Below are positions 18,572 through 27,041 of a stretch of DNA of 64,000 nt, in pieces. The position numbers and the translations under genes are program-made. Every line of letters starts with the position of its first letter. The stretch's first letter is position 1. The stretch is from a virus. The stretch is taken from positions 32,519 to 96,518 of IMG/VR virus record IMGVR_UViG_3300042511_000631. One strand, given 5' to 3'. The notes beneath the pieces were generated by a model that was given only the letters and a program-made list of their open reading frames with translations, was not told the origin of the DNA and searched no databases.

Positions 18572-19101
18572 TTATTGGTCTTTCAGGATATGCGCGTTCG
18601 GGAAAAGACACGGTTGCTGGAATGCTAATGGGTATTCATCATTATCAGCGAGTAGCTTTTGCGGACAAGATTAAAGAAATGTTGTATGAAATTGATCCGT
18701 TAATCATGTTTAATAGGAGAGATTTTAGGTTGCAAGACATTGTTGACTACAAAGGTTGGGAAACCGCCAAGACAGAGTTTCCAGAGATTCGCCGCTTACT
18801 TCAAGACCTTGGCGTAGGCGCTCGTGACATTTTTGGAACTGACTTTTGGATTGACCAAGCTTTGCGGAAGTACAACGTTACTGAAAAGATTGTTATTACA
18901 GATGTAAGGTTTAAGAACGAAGCCGCCGCTATTAAACGGCATAAAAATGGTCAAGTATGGCGAATTAATCGTATTGGTACTGGGCCAGCAAATGACCATG
19001 TCTCTGAAATAAATATGGACGACTGGGAATTTGACGCTGTTATAAACAACGACAGCGATATGCCCAATTTGATTCGCCAGATACGCGCCCTGCTAGGGTA
19101 G
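18568..19101 (+). CDS. Deoxynucleoside monophosphate kinase
   Basis: The 177-residue product has an N-terminal P-loop GLSGYARSGKDTVAG. VAFADKIKEMLYEIDP and EKIVITDVRFKNEA follow, matching the phage dNMP kinase family. It phosphorylates dNMPs for DNA synthesis and belongs with the ribonucleotide reductase further right. The gene overlaps primase by 4 bases. Confidence 0.85.
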   Translation: MIIGLSGYARSGKDTVAGMLMGIHHYQRVAFADKIKEMLYEIDPLIMFNRRDFRLQDIVDYKGWETAKTEFPEIRRLLQDLGVGARDIFGTDFWIDQALRKYNVTEKIVITDVRFKNEAAAIKRHKNGQVWRINRIGTGPANDHVSEINMDDWEFDAVINNDSDMPNLIRQIRALLG

Positions 19102-19105
19102 CTCT

Positions 19106-20695
19106 ATGACATTTACAGGCACACTTCTGCCTTATCAGCCAGAGGCTGTCGATCGCATGTGCGACCGTAACAAGATGCTGGTGGCCTATGACCTAGGGCT
19201 AGGCAAAACTGTTTTAACCATTGCGGCTTTAGAACGTTTGATGGATGAGCGGAAAATACTGGAGCCAGGGCTTATTATTTGTCTTTCAAGCCTCAAATAC
19301 CAGTGGCATAATCAGATTGCGAAATTTACAAATGGAACTTCAAACTCTTTGGTCATTGATGGAACGCCGAAGAAACGCACAGATCAATACGCCGAAGCGA
19401 TGGACTGGCGGAATAGCGGGGTTGATTATGTCATTCTCAACTACGAGCAAATTGTTAATGACTGGGCATACGTCAGCCAACTCCCCCGAGGATTCGTGGT
19501 ACTCGACGAAGCAACAGCTATCAAATCTTTCAGATCAAAACGATCAAAAGCTGTAAAAAAGTTAGGCGACGCTCCTTTTAAATTTGCGCTTACCGGAACT
19601 CCTATTGAAAACGGTAAACCAGAAGAGCTGTATTCAATTATGCAGTTTGTTGACCCAACCGTGCTTGGAAGGTTTGACATCTTTGATTCAACTTTTATCG
19701 TGCGCAATAACTGGGGCGCGGTTAACTACTACCGTAATCTCCCAACGCTCCATACTAAGTTAAAGGAAGCTTGCGTTCGTAAAGCGCAAAAAGATCCAGA
19801 CGTAGCGCCATTCTTACCAGACTCTATCCACAAAGAGCCAGTAAAGATTGTGCTTGATCGCAAGTCAGCAAAACTTTACCGCCGTATTGCTACCGATTTA
19901 TCAAATGACTTAGAGGAAGCTCAAGAGTTGTTTGGCGCATCTTTTAACGTGCTAGCGCACTACGGGTTTGAAAGCCAACGCGGTGGGCCAGAGGATGAGA
20001 TCCGCGGTCGTATTATGTCCAAGGTAGGTTGTCTAAAGATGCTGTGCTCTCACCCAGATCTATTAAAGACAAGCGCTCGCAAGTTTTTATTAGAAAACAA
20101 CGAGGGCTCTGCTTACGCCAATGATTTAAAACAATCTGGGGCGCTGGATGATCTTGGTCAATCTACAAAGCTTGATTACTTAATTCAATATGTTAAAGAT
20201 TTCTTAGAACAAAACGACGCTAACAAAGTAGTTATCTTTGCTACTTACGTAGATATGCTAGACATGATGGCAGAAGCGCTGGGTGTAGACCAATGTCGTT
20301 TGTACTCAGGAAAACTGAATGCCAAAACTAAGGAGGATAACAAAATTGCTTTTAACACTGACCCTAATATTCGGGTGCTTATTTCTTCAGACGCTGGCGG
20401 TTACGGTGTGGATTTACCGGCGGCTAATCTACTCATCAACTACGACTTACCATGGTCATCAGGAGCAGCGACCCAACGCAACGGACGAATAATGCGTGCC
20501 TCATCCACTTGGCCTTCTATCGTTATTCAAGACGTGCTGATCCAAGGATCAATTGAAGAGCGTCAGCATGAAGCGCTTCAACACAAGAGTGCCTTAGCAA
20601 GCGCGGTGGTGGACGGAGAGGGTATAGACGACAAAGGGGGTATTCCAATGACAGTTGGGAGCTTAACTACCTTCCTACGGGTCTCTACGGTCTGA
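19106..20695 (+). CDS. SNF2-family DNA helicase/translocase
   Basis: The 529-residue product has the Q-like LLPYQPEAVDRM, motif I DLGLGKTVLTIAAL (residues ~27-40), motif II VVLDEATAIKS (~134) and motif III ALTGTPIENG. The second lobe has KVVIFATYVDML, LISSDAGGYGVDLP and a QRNGRIMRA motif VI. This is an SF2/SNF2 remodeller-type ATPase as found in many phages for recombination or fork restart. No nuclease domain is visible. Confidence 0.87.
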   Translation: MTFTGTLLPYQPEAVDRMCDRNKMLVAYDLGLGKTVLTIAALERLMDERKILEPGLIICLSSLKYQWHNQIAKFTNGTSNSLVIDGTPKKRTDQYAEAMDWRNSGVDYVILNYEQIVNDWAYVSQLPRGFVVLDEATAIKSFRSKRSKAVKKLGDAPFKFALTGTPIENGKPEELYSIMQFVDPTVLGRFDIFDSTFIVRNNWGAVNYYRNLPTLHTKLKEACVRKAQKDPDVAPFLPDSIHKEPVKIVLDRKSAKLYRRIATDLSNDLEEAQELFGASFNVLAHYGFESQRGGPEDEIRGRIMSKVGCLKMLCSHPDLLKTSARKFLLENNEGSAYANDLKQSGALDDLGQSTKLDYLIQYVKDFLEQNDANKVVIFATYVDMLDMMAEALGVDQCRLYSGKLNAKTKEDNKIAFNTDPNIRVLISSDAGGYGVDLPAANLLINYDLPWSSGAATQRNGRIMRASSTWPSIVIQDVLIQGSIEERQHEALQHKSALASAVVDGEGIDDKGGIPMTVGSLTTFLRVSTV

Positions 20696-20698
20696 TTT

Positions 20699-20721
20699 CA
20701 CCCAATAAAAACGGTTGGGTG
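20699..20721. other. Short hairpin between helicase gene and ribbon-helix-helix gene
   Basis: CACCCAA (20699-20705) and TTGGGTG (20715-20721) form a perfect 7-bp stem with a 9-nt loop just past the helicase stop. There is no U-tract, so it is not a convincing terminator. It could be an operator or RNA-stability element. Confidence 0.35.
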
Positions 20722-20737
20722 ACATTACACTTATCTA

Positions 20738-20881
20738 ATGCCTAACGCACCTAAGACTCCAACACGCACAATACGTGTACCTGATGACCTGTGGAAAGCC
20801 GTCCAGCTTAAGGCTGCCGATCAAGGCATAACTGTCACAAGCGTCATTATTAAAGCTCTTGAGGATTATCTTAAAGATTAG
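20738..20881 (+). CDS. Ribbon-helix-helix (Arc/CopG-like) transcription regulator
   Basis: This is a 47-residue protein. RTIRVPDDLWKAVQ gives the beta strand and first helix, and GITVTSVIIKALEDYL the second helix, a standard CopG/Arc fold that binds DNA as a dimer. TACACT lies 6 nt before the ATG, consistent with a leaderless -10 box. It sits alone between the helicase gene and a good promoter at 20882, so it could repress itself or that promoter. Confidence 0.75.
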   Translation: MPNAPKTPTRTIRVPDDLWKAVQLKAADQGITVTSVIIKALEDYLKD

Positions 20882-20910
20882 TTGACAAGGGCTTGGCTGG
20901 ACATTAAGTT
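20882..20910 (+). promoter_or_regulatory. Promoter with leaderless start
   Basis: TTGACA (20882-20887), a 17-bp spacer and TAAGTT (20905-20910) lie so that the expected transcription start falls at or within a base of the ATG at 20917. It overlaps the stop region of the ribbon-helix-helix gene. Confidence 0.6.
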
Positions 20911-20916
20911 ATCAGC

Positions 20917-21306
20917 ATGGACATGGAAACTATAAAAAACACAGTAAAGCAATACCTTGCGCTTAAAAAAGAAGCTGACATGCTTTCAGATCGCACAGGT
21001 GAGTTAAAGAAGCGTTTGACATCAGATGTTGAAGAGTTTGGTGAAGAGAACGATCGCGGACACATCGTTTTAGATGTGGATGGCGTAACCCTAACTAAAC
21101 AGCGTAAAGTATCTAAAAACTTAGATATGGACGTTGCAGAGCAGATGCTTAAAAAGCGCGGTATTTATGACCGCTGTGTAAAAATGGAGCCAGTGCTTCA
21201 AGAAAATGAAATTTTAGCGTGCGTCTACACTGGCGACTTAACTGAAGAAGACATTGACGTTATGTTCCCGTCTAAAGTTTCTTACGCATTTCTTGTGAAG
21301 GAATAA
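20917..21306 (+). CDS. Unknown coiled-coil protein
   Basis: The 129-residue product has an N-terminal helix rich in heptads (TVKQYLALKKEADMLSDRTG). A small beta region (GHIVLDVDGVTLTKQRKV) and a C-terminal helix follow. It resembles uncharacterised proteins common beside polymerase genes of actinophages. It starts at a leaderless promoter and shares A with the next gene (TAATG). Function unknown. Confidence 0.65.
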   Translation: MDMETIKNTVKQYLALKKEADMLSDRTGELKKRLTSDVEEFGEENDRGHIVLDVDGVTLTKQRKVSKNLDMDVAEQMLKKRGIYDRCVKMEPVLQENEILACVYTGDLTEEDIDVMFPSKVSYAFLVKE

Positions 21307-21770
21307 TGGAAGATTTTATCGAGTCAGCTTTTGCTGGTTTAGATGAGTACTACCCAGGTAGTAAACGCAAGCGCAAAAAAGCTGAGCCAAAGAAGCGAGA
21401 AGTAGACCCTGATCTTACTTGGGATGCAAAACCTTTTAAAAAGAGTTTGCCTAACGGTAGCGAGATTGAGATGTTTACTATCGGCGCGGTGGCTAGCGCT
21501 TTAGGTCGTCCTGTGATTACTATTAGAACATGGATAAAGGAAGGCTACCTTCCCGCATCTCCATACAGACTTCCCTCTAAGAAAAATATTAGAGGGGAAG
21601 ACCAGAAGGGGCGTAGGCTGTATTCGCGCCAGATGGTCGAGTCATTGATTACTTTGTTTGGTAAGTCTGGACTTCTATATATAAAACGTATAGAGTGGTC
21701 AGAACATCGGCAACTAAGCAATGAAATTGCAAAAGCGTGGGAGACAATCCGCGCTGATGAAACTAAATAA
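21306..21770 (+). CDS. MerR-like helix-turn-helix DNA-binding protein
   Basis: The 154-residue product has a lysine-rich N-terminus. A MerR-type motif spans residues ~58-115: FTIGAVASALGRPVITIRTW, IKEGYLPASPYRLP and RRLYSRQMVESLITLF. No effector domain is present. It may be an excisionase-like architectural protein or a regulator of the adjacent DNA-metabolism genes. Confidence 0.75.
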   Translation: MEDFIESAFAGLDEYYPGSKRKRKKAEPKKREVDPDLTWDAKPFKKSLPNGSEIEMFTIGAVASALGRPVITIRTWIKEGYLPASPYRLPSKKNIRGEDQKGRRLYSRQMVESLITLFGKSGLLYIKRIEWSEHRQLSNEIAKAWETIRADETK

Positions 21771-21803
21771 ACATACATAAAACTAAGAGAAAAAAGGAAA
21801 CAT

Positions 21804-22496
21804 ATGTCTATCGACCGGGAAGCAACACTTGCCCCTGAGAACGATGCGTTCTCAATTTCAACTGCCGTATTGGCAGATCGCCCAGCTCAAGCAACCAGTA
21901 CAGTAATTCAATCTGGTTGGGATGCAGCTGAAAAAACAATTGCACCAGTTGGGGATTATCCAACTGAGTTCAAGTTTGTTGAAAACTCCTATCAAATCAT
22001 TCGGTTTATGGATCCGCCTACTCCTCCTGCAGGACCATTTGCTATCTATAAGCAACACTTTTTAAATCAAAAGACAACAGGCAAGCGTTCATACGTTTGC
22101 TTGGAAAAGAGTTGTCCACTGTGCGTTCGTTTGCAGAACAAAGCAGAGGACAAGAAGGCGTTTACTGTAATTAATTACAGTGCTGAAGGCGGCCCACAGC
22201 GACAGATTCTTGTTGCTAGCGTCAAGTTGTACAAGCAGCTTGCCGGCATTCAGCATTCAACTTCTGGCCCTCTTATCAATAAGTACTGGTCTGTTACCCG
22301 TACAGGTAAGCAACAGACTACTAACTACATTATTACCCCAATCAAACCTCGCGACCTTCTTGAAGATGCTCCACATCTTGGTCTTGACGAGGCAGCTGCG
22401 GAAGAAGTTTTCCACCAGTTCCAAGCTTATGATCGTTCCGCTATTAAAGAATCAACTTGGGACGAACTAGAGGCAGTTGCTCTATCCCTGATGTAG
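21804..22496 (+). CDS. Single-stranded DNA-binding protein (phage gp32/OB-like)
   Basis: The 230-residue product has an N-terminal flexible region and an OB-like core with FKFVENSYQIIRFMDPP. A zinc-type CLEKSCPLC sits near residues 99-107. KAFTVINYS, QILVASVKLYKQLAG and ITPIKPRDLL follow. An acidic C-terminal third fits phage SSBs. It has its own AAAGGA site, ends at a strong terminator and precedes DNA polymerase, consistent with abundant expression. Confidence 0.7.
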   Translation: MSIDREATLAPENDAFSISTAVLADRPAQATSTVIQSGWDAAEKTIAPVGDYPTEFKFVENSYQIIRFMDPPTPPAGPFAIYKQHFLNQKTTGKRSYVCLEKSCPLCVRLQNKAEDKKAFTVINYSAEGGPQRQILVASVKLYKQLAGIQHSTSGPLINKYWSVTRTGKQQTTNYIITPIKPRDLLEDAPHLGLDEAAAEEVFHQFQAYDRSAIKESTWDELEAVALSLM

Positions 22497-22503
22497 CAAG
22501 TTT

Positions 22504-22546
22504 GAAGAGGCTAGGTTCAGGAGTGCGCCTAGCCTCTTCATTTTAA
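22504..22546 (+). terminator. Intrinsic terminator after SSB gene
   Basis: A perfect 12-bp stem, GAAGAGGCTAGG (22504-22515) with CCTAGCCTCTTC (22528-22539), is followed by ATTTTAATT. It should isolate the highly expressed SSB transcript from the polymerase operon. Confidence 0.85.
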
Positions 22547-22557
22547 TTGGGAGACAA

Positions 22558-24525
22558 ATGGAACATATAATTACAACGATAGAACAACTTAACGCAATGG
22601 TTGAGCATTACATGAAACAAGACGCATTTGCTTTTGACGTTGAAACTGTTGGCGATCGCAGAGGCGTGCCAGCTGTTAACGAAGTACTTTGGATTAGCTT
22701 TGCCACACACAATCGCGGTGACGTTATTCCGTTAGGGCACCCTCATGGAGAGTTTATTAGTGAGGCTTTCCCATTGACCGGGCAAGGAGAAAAGCGTGTG
22801 CTTGCTGGTTTACAGGCAAGAGATTCTGATTACTCTAAAGATAAAAAGAAAGCACTTAAATCTTTTGGCCCAGCACCAGATCAGTTAAACCCTGCCGAAG
22901 TGTTTAAAGCGTTAGCCCCTCTATTTTTTAATGACAAGATTCTAACTATTGGCCACAACTTAGGTTTTGATTTAAGTTCTGTTGCCAAGTATTACAAAGG
23001 GCAGATTCCAAGTGGCCCTTACTTTGACACTCTTATGGGTTCTTTTCTTTACGACAACAAAAATAAAAACAAGGTTGGTCTTGATGATTGCTTAGATCGC
23101 GAGTTTGGCTACAAGATGAAAAAAGGTATTGGCCACATGGTTGAGATTTATTCATTTGATGAAGTAGCTAAGTACGCATATTTAGATGCCAAGTACACGT
23201 TTCTTTTGTGGAAAGCAATTAAACCTAAGATTGTTCAAGCAGAGGTTGATTATGTTATGAGCGTTGAAATGGACGTGTTAAAAGTGTTATGCGACATGAA
23301 GCTTACTGGCGCACCTATTGACATGGAGCAGTTACAGATTTTGTATGACAAGTTAAACATTGAGATTGAAGAAGTTAAATCCGAAATTTATAAGATTGGC
23401 GGCATCTTTAATATTAACTCAAACTCCGATAAGCAATACTTGTTGTATGGCCCAAAGGAGGAGGGCTGCCGCGGGTTGAAGCCTATGATTCTTACAGGTA
23501 AAGGCGAAAAGAACGAAGGCGCATTAAACTATAAAGACTACTCAGTTTCAGCTGAGGCGCTAGAGCCTTTCCGTGAAAAGGACGAGTTAGTAGGAACTAT
23601 TCTTAAATACTCTGACTTAAACAAATTGCTTAGCACCTACGTTATTCCATACCTAGGCGGGGAAGTAACTAAGACTACAAACGGAAAGACTAAGACAGAG
23701 ACCAAGGACAGCTTGCTAGTCAATGGTCGAATCTACGCAGATTTTATTCAATGGGGCGCAGAAACCGGTCGTTTCTCTAGCCGTAACCCTAATTTACAGA
23801 ACATCCCAAACCCTTCGGTAAGCGAAAATGGTCGCGCTATCCGTAATTTATTTAAAGCACCTGCTGGGTACAAGCTAGTGGTGGCTGACTATTCACAGAT
23901 TGAGCCACGCGTTATTGCTGCCATGTCACAAGATCCAATTATGTTAGACAACTATCTAACGGGCGGGGATATCTATACAACTGTAGGAAACACTATGGGG
24001 GTAGACCGTAAAGCTGGCAAGGTGTTGGTACTGGCTATGGCCTACGGCGTTGGCCCGGACAAGATAGCTAAGAGCATCGGGTGTACCGTTACAGAGGCTA
24101 GAAAGCTTCTCACAGACTTTGGGGCTAAGTTTCCAGCGGTCAATGAGTACCGCCAGTTAGTCATTGGTGTAGCCCGCAATCTAGGGTATGTGACCACAAT
24201 TCTTAAGCGCCGCCGATACCTACCAGATATTAACTCTAAAGTGGTTTCGTTTCGAGCAAGCTCAGAGCGACAAGCTTTCAACACGCGGATCCAAGGGTCT
24301 GCTGCGGATATTATTAAACTGGCTATGGTCAGAGCGCATGAGCGTTTGCCAAAAGAGGCTAAACTAATCCTTACAGTTCACGACGAACTGGTAGCTCTGA
24401 CTCCTGATAATCTGGTGGATGAGGCTAAAGAAGCGATTAGAGATGCAATGGAAGGTTTAATTCTATTGCCAATACCTTTAATTGCCGATATCTCTGTAGT
24501 TGAAAGGTGGGGTGATGCTAAGTGA
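22558..24525 (+). CDS. Family A DNA polymerase with 3'-5' exonuclease
   Basis: The 655-residue product has DEDD exonuclease motif I FAFDVETVGD near residue 21 and TIGHNLGFDLSS near 137. A Y-type Exo III-like region (DEVAKYAYLDAKYTF) lies near 200. Polymerase motifs are GRFSSRNPNLQNIPNP, motif A VVADYSQIEPRV near 444, motif B RKAGKVLVLAMAYG near 482 and motif C LTVHDELVA near 607. There is no 5' nuclease domain. It is the probable replicative polymerase. Confidence 0.95.
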   Translation: MEHIITTIEQLNAMVEHYMKQDAFAFDVETVGDRRGVPAVNEVLWISFATHNRGDVIPLGHPHGEFISEAFPLTGQGEKRVLAGLQARDSDYSKDKKKALKSFGPAPDQLNPAEVFKALAPLFFNDKILTIGHNLGFDLSSVAKYYKGQIPSGPYFDTLMGSFLYDNKNKNKVGLDDCLDREFGYKMKKGIGHMVEIYSFDEVAKYAYLDAKYTFLLWKAIKPKIVQAEVDYVMSVEMDVLKVLCDMKLTGAPIDMEQLQILYDKLNIEIEEVKSEIYKIGGIFNINSNSDKQYLLYGPKEEGCRGLKPMILTGKGEKNEGALNYKDYSVSAEALEPFREKDELVGTILKYSDLNKLLSTYVIPYLGGEVTKTTNGKTKTETKDSLLVNGRIYADFIQWGAETGRFSSRNPNLQNIPNPSVSENGRAIRNLFKAPAGYKLVVADYSQIEPRVIAAMSQDPIMLDNYLTGGDIYTTVGNTMGVDRKAGKVLVLAMAYGVGPDKIAKSIGCTVTEARKLLTDFGAKFPAVNEYRQLVIGVARNLGYVTTILKRRRYLPDINSKVVSFRASSERQAFNTRIQGSAADIIKLAMVRAHERLPKEAKLILTVHDELVALTPDNLVDEAKEAIRDAMEGLILLPIPLIADISVVERWGDAK

Positions 24526-25004
24526 GTTGGTTTTCTGAGTTCTTTAAAAAGCAAGATGACTTTGAAGTAGAGTATAAAGATATACCCGCTAGCACTTTGC
24601 TACGTTGGTATATTTATGACACCTCACTTGCGGATGAAAACGGTACAGCGGAGTTTATGGGGTTAAGCAGGGTTAGCCAAGAAGGCGATGAGAAAGAACG
24701 CGAAGATAGCGATCGTCGTTTAATTGACTCTAAGTTTTTATTTCCATACATTGACTACATCTCTAGTATTAGCTCAGACGTGGTAACTTCTGTGCAGTTA
24801 AGAGATTTAGCAGACAGCACGGATCAAGCAACAAAAGCTTTATCTGAAGAGTTAGCTGTAGATTTAGAAGTAATGCGAAAAGTGTACAAAGCTGTAGCCG
24901 CATCTACATTGTTGGGCGCGTTTTCAATAGCTTTACATGTAGGTTTGATTGATGCTGGAACCGTAGTACTATCTGAAACTGACGAAGGAGATATTTATGA
25001 GTAG
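24522..25004 (+). CDS. Unknown phage protein (GTG start)
   Basis: The 160-residue acidic protein starts at GTG overlapping the polymerase stop. It is largely helical: LLRWYIYDTSLADENGTAEF, SRVSQEGDEKEREDSDRRL, then helices to the end. No family recognised; co-translation with polymerase suggests a DNA-metabolism role. Confidence 0.6.
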   Translation: MSWFSEFFKKQDDFEVEYKDIPASTLLRWYIYDTSLADENGTAEFMGLSRVSQEGDEKEREDSDRRLIDSKFLFPYIDYISSISSDVVTSVQLRDLADSTDQATKALSEELAVDLEVMRKVYKAVAASTLLGAFSIALHVGLIDAGTVVLSETDEGDIYE

Positions 25005-25353
25005 CAATTGGTGGGCAAATAAACTAGGAACACCCGCACCGGCAGTTGCGCCTCAACAACCGCAACCAGTGCTACAACAACAGCTTCAGTACCAGCAACC
25101 GCAGGCACAGTATCCGCCTTCACAACAGCTGCAGTTGCCGGCACGTTGCCCAGGTTGCGGTAGTGGAAACTACGGCGGTACAGCTGAGAGCAGAGCTCGT
25201 TGTTATGACTGCGGTTACCCTATACAACAATCAGGTAGTGGAGTAGGCACCGGTATTGTTGGTCAAGGTGGTCAGGCATCCGGGCCCGCAACTCCAGCTA
25301 CACAAGTAGCAGTTGGCGGCTTTAACCCAACAACAATCATTGGACACATTTAA
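24997..25353 (+). CDS. Gln/Pro-rich zinc-ribbon protein
   Basis: The 118-residue product has a Gln/Pro-rich N-terminal half (residues 13-48). A zinc ribbon follows, CPGCGSGNYG near 51 and CYDCGYPIQQ near 69, then a Gly-rich tail. It overlaps the previous gene by 8 bases and abuts RecA with a one-base overlap. Possibly a disordered adaptor; function unknown. Confidence 0.6.
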   Translation: MSSNWWANKLGTPAPAVAPQQPQPVLQQQLQYQQPQAQYPPSQQLQLPARCPGCGSGNYGGTAESRARCYDCGYPIQQSGSGVGTGIVGQGGQASGPATPATQVAVGGFNPTTIIGHI

Positions 25354-26405
25354 TGAATATTACAGGCGAACTAGCAAAAGTATTTAGCGACATTAACAAG
25401 AAGTATGGATCTGACACTATTGTTTTAGGATCAGACATTAGAGAAGATTTATTAGATCGTTTGACTACTGGCTCATTAGCTATTGACATGGCTCTAGGCG
25501 GCGGGTGGCCGATTAACCAATGGCATGAGATCATTGGGGAAGCTAGTAATGGTAAGACGGCACTTGCGCTAAAGACTATTGCTGCTAATCAAAAGCGAGA
25601 TCCAGAATTTACCACTGTCTGGGTTGCCGCTGAGCAGTGGGTACCTAAGTACGCAGAGATGTGCGGGGTTGACACCTCAAAGATTTATGTAATTTCTACC
25701 AATTTAATGGAGGAAGCTTATGAAGCGGTTATTCGCATCGCTGAAAGCAAGGCTGTTGATTGCATTGTTGTTGACTCCCTTCCTGCTCTGGTTCCTGGCG
25801 CAGAAAATGATAAAGACATGGGAGAATTTACAGTGGGAAGAGGAGCTCTACTAACCAATACGTTTTTCCGTAAGGTTGGAATGGCTTCAAAGCGCAGCTT
25901 AACTGAGCATGAGCGCCCTTTTATTGGGTTAATGATTAACCAATGGCGTTCAAAGATTGGCGTTATGTACGGGGATCCTCGTACGACCCCGGGCGGTTTG
26001 GGCAAGGACTACGCGTTCTTTACCCGCATTGAAGTTAAACGCGATGAATGGATTGAAGAAGGAACTGGCCAAGAGAAAAGAAAGATCGGGCAGTCAATTA
26101 AAGTTAGAGTAATGAAGAACAAGTCAGCTCCCCCATCACAAGTAGCCGTTGTTGATTTTTACTTTTCTGATGGGAAGGCCGCTAAAGCTGGAGAGTTTGA
26201 CTTTGCCAAAGAGATATTGTCTATCGGCATTCTGAATAAAGTCATCACACGTGCAGGTGCCTATTATCGTTATGCCGATAGACAATGGCAAGGATCCGAT
26301 GCTATGCTTAGCACTATTCGGGAAGAGTTAGACTTGAAAGAAGCCCTTGAACGTGAAGTACTGGATTCCATTAAAGCGGGATCTAAGTTCGTTTATGAAG
26401 AGTAA
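25353..26405 (+). CDS. RecA/UvsX-type recombinase
   Basis: The 350-residue product has LLDRLTTGSLAIDMALGGGWP, Walker A IIGEASNGKTALAL near residue 60, and Walker B CIVVDSLPALVPGAE near 130. PFIGLMINQWRSKIGV and TTPGGLGKDYAFFTRIEVKR correspond to the RecA L1/L2 and core regions. It catalyses strand exchange in phage recombination. It is followed by overlapping nuclease genes. Confidence 0.9.
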   Translation: MNITGELAKVFSDINKKYGSDTIVLGSDIREDLLDRLTTGSLAIDMALGGGWPINQWHEIIGEASNGKTALALKTIAANQKRDPEFTTVWVAAEQWVPKYAEMCGVDTSKIYVISTNLMEEAYEAVIRIAESKAVDCIVVDSLPALVPGAENDKDMGEFTVGRGALLTNTFFRKVGMASKRSLTEHERPFIGLMINQWRSKIGVMYGDPRTTPGGLGKDYAFFTRIEVKRDEWIEEGTGQEKRKIGQSIKVRVMKNKSAPPSQVAVVDFYFSDGKAAKAGEFDFAKEILSIGILNKVITRAGAYYRYADRQWQGSDAMLSTIREELDLKEALEREVLDSIKAGSKFVYEE

Positions 26406-26736
26406 GGGTCAAATAGAGTCAAAGAAGCATGAGGTACGGCTAGCCAAGGAGATTGGCGGAACGCGTAATGCGGGAAGCGGATCGTTTTGGAGTCGTAAAG
26501 GTGATGTCCGCAGTAGCGATCTACTTATTGAACATAAGTGGACGGGCAAAGCTTCCTTCACTGTCAAAGCGACAGTTTTGGAAAAGATTGTTAGAGAAGC
26601 AATTCTTGACAATCGGACGCCTGTCCTCGGCTTCAGTCTCAATAATGAAAATTATGTGATGCTCACTGAAGATGATTTTCTGGAACTACGCCAGAATCTT
26701 CAGGAGTGTACTTGTACCAAGACAACGAGCACGTAG
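26395..26736 (+). CDS. PD-(D/E)XK nuclease, Holliday-junction-resolvase-like
   Basis: The ATG at 26395, overlapping the RecA stop, is preferred to an upstream in-frame ATG at 26347. The 113-residue product starts with ESKKHEVRLAKEIGGTRNAG, then GDVRSSDLLIEHKW, which supplies D and ExK catalytic residues. This is the layout of Hjc-like or small phage resolvases. It may cut recombination intermediates made by RecA. A second, RuvC-like resolvase lies 1.6 kb downstream. Confidence 0.65.
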   Translation: MKSKGQIESKKHEVRLAKEIGGTRNAGSGSFWSRKGDVRSSDLLIEHKWTGKASFTVKATVLEKIVREAILDNRTPVLGFSLNNENYVMLTEDDFLELRQNLQECTCTKTTST

Positions 26737-27029
26737 AAAGCTGGCGCTACAACGCTAAGTGTCGCGGCATGGATACTGAATTATGGTATCCCCCAAGAGA
26801 TAAAACCAAATACAAAACTATTGCCGAAGTATCTAAAGCTGTGTGCTACGGCAAAGATGGTTTACCAGAGTGCCCTGTTCGTAAGCAGTGCTTGTTGTAT
26901 GCAGACAAGATGGATGAGCAGCACGGTATCTGGGGCGGTATGTCACACCGCGAACGTAACGCATTAAAACGTAAAGCTACAAAAATGGGTTACTCTTTAA
27001 AAGATTGGGTAGAACGAAAGAAACCGTGA
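26712..27029 (+). CDS. WhiB-family iron-sulfur transcription regulator
   Basis: The product (~105 residues) has the WhiB signature: one Cys in NAKCRGMDTELWYPP, three in CYGKDGLPECPVRKQCLLYA, then the turn GIWGGMSHRER and a basic C-terminus. Four cysteines bind a 4Fe-4S cluster, and WhiB proteins partner with the actinobacterial sigma factor. I place the start at TTG 26712, 5 nt after AGGAG; GTG 26706 would leave no spacing. The gene overlaps the nuclease by 25 bases. It strongly implies an actinobacterial host. Confidence 0.88.
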   Translation: MYQDNEHVESWRYNAKCRGMDTELWYPPRDKTKYKTIAEVSKAVCYGKDGLPECPVRKQCLLYADKMDEQHGIWGGMSHRERNALKRKATKMGYSLKDWVERKKP

Positions 27030-27041
27030 TAGGGTGCCAGA

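Noticed and set aside
20699-20721. Intrinsic terminator after the SNF2-like helicase
   Set aside because: The 7-bp stem lacks a following U-tract.
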